From an uncultured Bacilli bacterium (lineage in GTDB: Bacteria > Bacillota_I > Bacilli_A > RF39 > UBA660): a stretch of 14,239 bases of DNA. The stretch lies in NCBI GenBank assembly GCA_910586425.1, contig CAJUHL010000039.1:1-14239 (forward strand), written 5' to 3'. Below are positions 13,012 to 14,239 of this stretch, piece after piece. Each line of letters starts with the position of its first letter. The stretch's first letter is position 1. The position numbers and the translations under genes were made by a program. The notes beneath the pieces are model-generated. The model was not told the DNA's origin. It saw nothing but the letters and a program-made list of their open reading frames with translations, and did not search any database.

Positions 13012-14239
13012 TTACTTCATAAAGGCTTTTTTTACGTATTTTGCTTGATGGTATGTTACAAGTGTAATATTACATGCAGTTGCAAAAATAAGTCCCCACA
13101 TTCCTATTTTTAAGGAACAGCCTATCCAAAGAGCAATGGTTCTTACAAAGACTCCTAATAGGGTCCCATTCATTGCTTCTTTGGCTTTTCCCATCGCTTG
13201 TAAACTACTAGTAAGTGGAGACTGAATATAGTGTAGTAAACAAATGGGAGCGAGTACTCTTAAATAAGTAGTACCTTCATTTGTATTATATATAAATTGA
13301 AGTGGAGCAGTAGGAAATAACAAAAATAGGATGGTAATCGGGATACCAATGAGCAGGGAAAAAAAGATGGCTTGTTTAATTTTTGCTTTCGCATATTCAT
13401 AATGGTGATTTGCATAAGACTTACTGATGACTGGGATGAGTGCTTGTGAAATCGCCATGGTAAAGAAAGATGGTAGTAATAACAACGGCATAACATAGCC
13501 ACTTACAATTCCATATTCCGTTATGATAAATGTATTAGAATACCCTGCTTTTAAGAGGACAAATGTTAGAATAATTGGTTCTAAAAAGTAACCAATATTA
13601 CCAATAATGCGACTTCCAGTGGTTGGAATACTGATGTTGAGAATATCTTTGATGTTGTTTTTTTGTGGGATAAAATCTTTTTTATCTAATTTAAAGCTTT
13701 TGGGTAAGAATAAAAATAAAATGAGAATAGAAGTAAGTTCACTTAAAATATTAGATATTACAATGAAAGCGACTGCGAATTCAATTCCTTTTACGATAAA
13801 AAGAGGAATTCCAATGATGAGAATGATTAAACGAACAATATCTTCTGTTATATTGGATACGACATGAGGAACCATTTTTTCTTTTCCAAAAAAGTAACCT
13901 CTTAAGATAGAGGAAATACTAATAAATGGTAAGACAAAGCCAATACAAATAATACCTAGTGTTGTTCTACTTTCATGTAGTAAATGGGTAGAAATGGTAC
14001 CAGCAAAAAATAATAGTAAAAGCATAATTAATAGATTTAAAATTAAGGAGATTGGTATAATCGAAAATACGAGATTTTTATTGTTTTTTTTATCTTCGGC
14101 TACTAATTTACTAATTGCAACCGGGAATCCAAGTTGTGCCAAAGCAATGAATAAAGAAAAAGTGGGCATTATTAGCATATAAATTCCAATACCTTCTGTT
14201 CCCATTAACCTAGTCATAACGATTTTGATTATCATTCCT
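13012..14239 (-). CDS. SpoVB/MurJ-like MOP-superfamily flippase (N-terminus outside the window)
   Basis: At least 408 residues of a multi-pass membrane transporter of the MOP superfamily (polysaccharide/lipid II flippase type). The segment RLMGTEGIGIYMLIMPTFSLFIALAQLGFP, here in two halves, matches the end of the first helix and the second helix of SpoVB-like proteins, where G-x-E-G-x-G-x-Y is characteristic. AISKLVAE, SSILRGYFFGKEKMVPH and AISQALIPVISKSYA are further family-type segments. Around a dozen hydrophobic helices are visible. Full members are about 500 residues and begin some 25-40 residues earlier, so the ATG at 14235 is internal (a Gly codon precedes it in frame) and the gene continues past 14239. 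It would move lipid-linked cell-wall or polysaccharide precursors across the membrane, in sporulation or growth. Stop TAA at 13014-13012, next to the convergent terminator. Confidence 0.85.
   Translation of the reverse strand, partial: GMIIKIVMTRLMGTEGIGIYMLIMPTFSLFIALAQLGFPVAISKLVAEDKKNNKNLVFSIIPISLILNLLIMLLLLFFAGTISTHLLHESRTTLGIICIGFVLPFISISSILRGYFFGKEKMVPHVVSNITEDIVRLIILIIGIPLFIVKGIEFAVAFIVISNILSELTSILILFLFLPKSFKLDKKDFIPQKNNIKDILNISIPTTGSRIIGNIGYFLEPIILTFVLLKAGYSNTFIITEYGIVSGYVMPLLLLPSFFTMAISQALIPVISKSYANHHYEYAKAKIKQAIFFSLLIGIPITILFLLFPTAPLQFIYNTNEGTTYLRVLAPICLLHYIQSPLTSSLQAMGKAKEAMNGTLLGVFVRTIALWIGCSLKIGMWGLIFATACNITLVTYHQAKYVKKAFMK

Noticed and set aside
1..14239. CRISPR arrays, tRNA or rRNA genes, riboswitches
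   Set aside because: No regularly spaced repeats, no cloverleaf with a conserved T-loop, and no known riboswitch core were seen on either strand.

Overview
The window looks like a low-GC Bacillota chromosome, probably an Erysipelotrichia/Coprobacillaceae-type gut bacterium. This rests on strong A+T bias, Gram-positive Shine-Dalgarno sequences (AGGAGG, AGGTGAT), extended -10 promoters (TGnTATAAT), the DUF1292 and SpoVB-like families, and an L-lactate dehydrogenase. TGG is used for Trp and TGA is a true stop followed directly by a terminator, so the code is standard and not that of Mycoplasma. Species cannot be fixed from the sequence alone.

Left part (1 to about 6,500) is a mobile or defence-type island. 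It holds the C-terminal part of an AbiEii/AbiGii-family nucleotidyltransferase toxin gene with no N-terminal half in this window. That fragment is translationally linked to a 790-residue protein joining a TOTE-type archaeo-eukaryotic primase domain to an SF2 helicase. A GC-rich hairpin terminator and an unrecognised small membrane-anchored protein follow, then about 440 bp of repeat-bearing AT-rich DNA. Next is a type II restriction-modification pair in convergent orientation: a Bpu10I-like PD-(D/E)XK endonuclease and a C5-cytosine methyltransferase, meeting at a shared terminator. The right edge carries a frameshifted remnant of an IS3-family OrfA, consistent with an island boundary.

Right part (about 6,500 to the end) looks like ordinary chromosome: a zinc-ribbon protein with an unusual cysteine-rich tail, L-lactate dehydrogenase, a membrane-anchored family 3 beta-N-acetylhexosaminidase, and a two-gene unit (DUF1292 protein plus an unrecognised coiled-coil protein) ending in a strong terminator. 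Then comes a four-gene operon of NfeD-like protein, SPFH/stomatin-like protein, CPBP-family membrane protease and an unrecognised 157-residue protein. A convergent SpoVB/MOP-family flippase gene runs off the right edge.

How the genes fit together: the methyltransferase protects host DNA from the endonuclease. The primase-helicase and the nucleotidyltransferase fragment look like parts of a second conflict system (inference). NfeD and SPFH proteins are known partners in membrane microdomains, and the CPBP protease is stacked on them by a TAATG stop/start overlap. The best candidates for something undescribed are the nucleotidyltransferase/primase-helicase pairing, the zinc-ribbon protein with a metallothionein-like tail, and the repeat-rich control region in front of the endonuclease gene.
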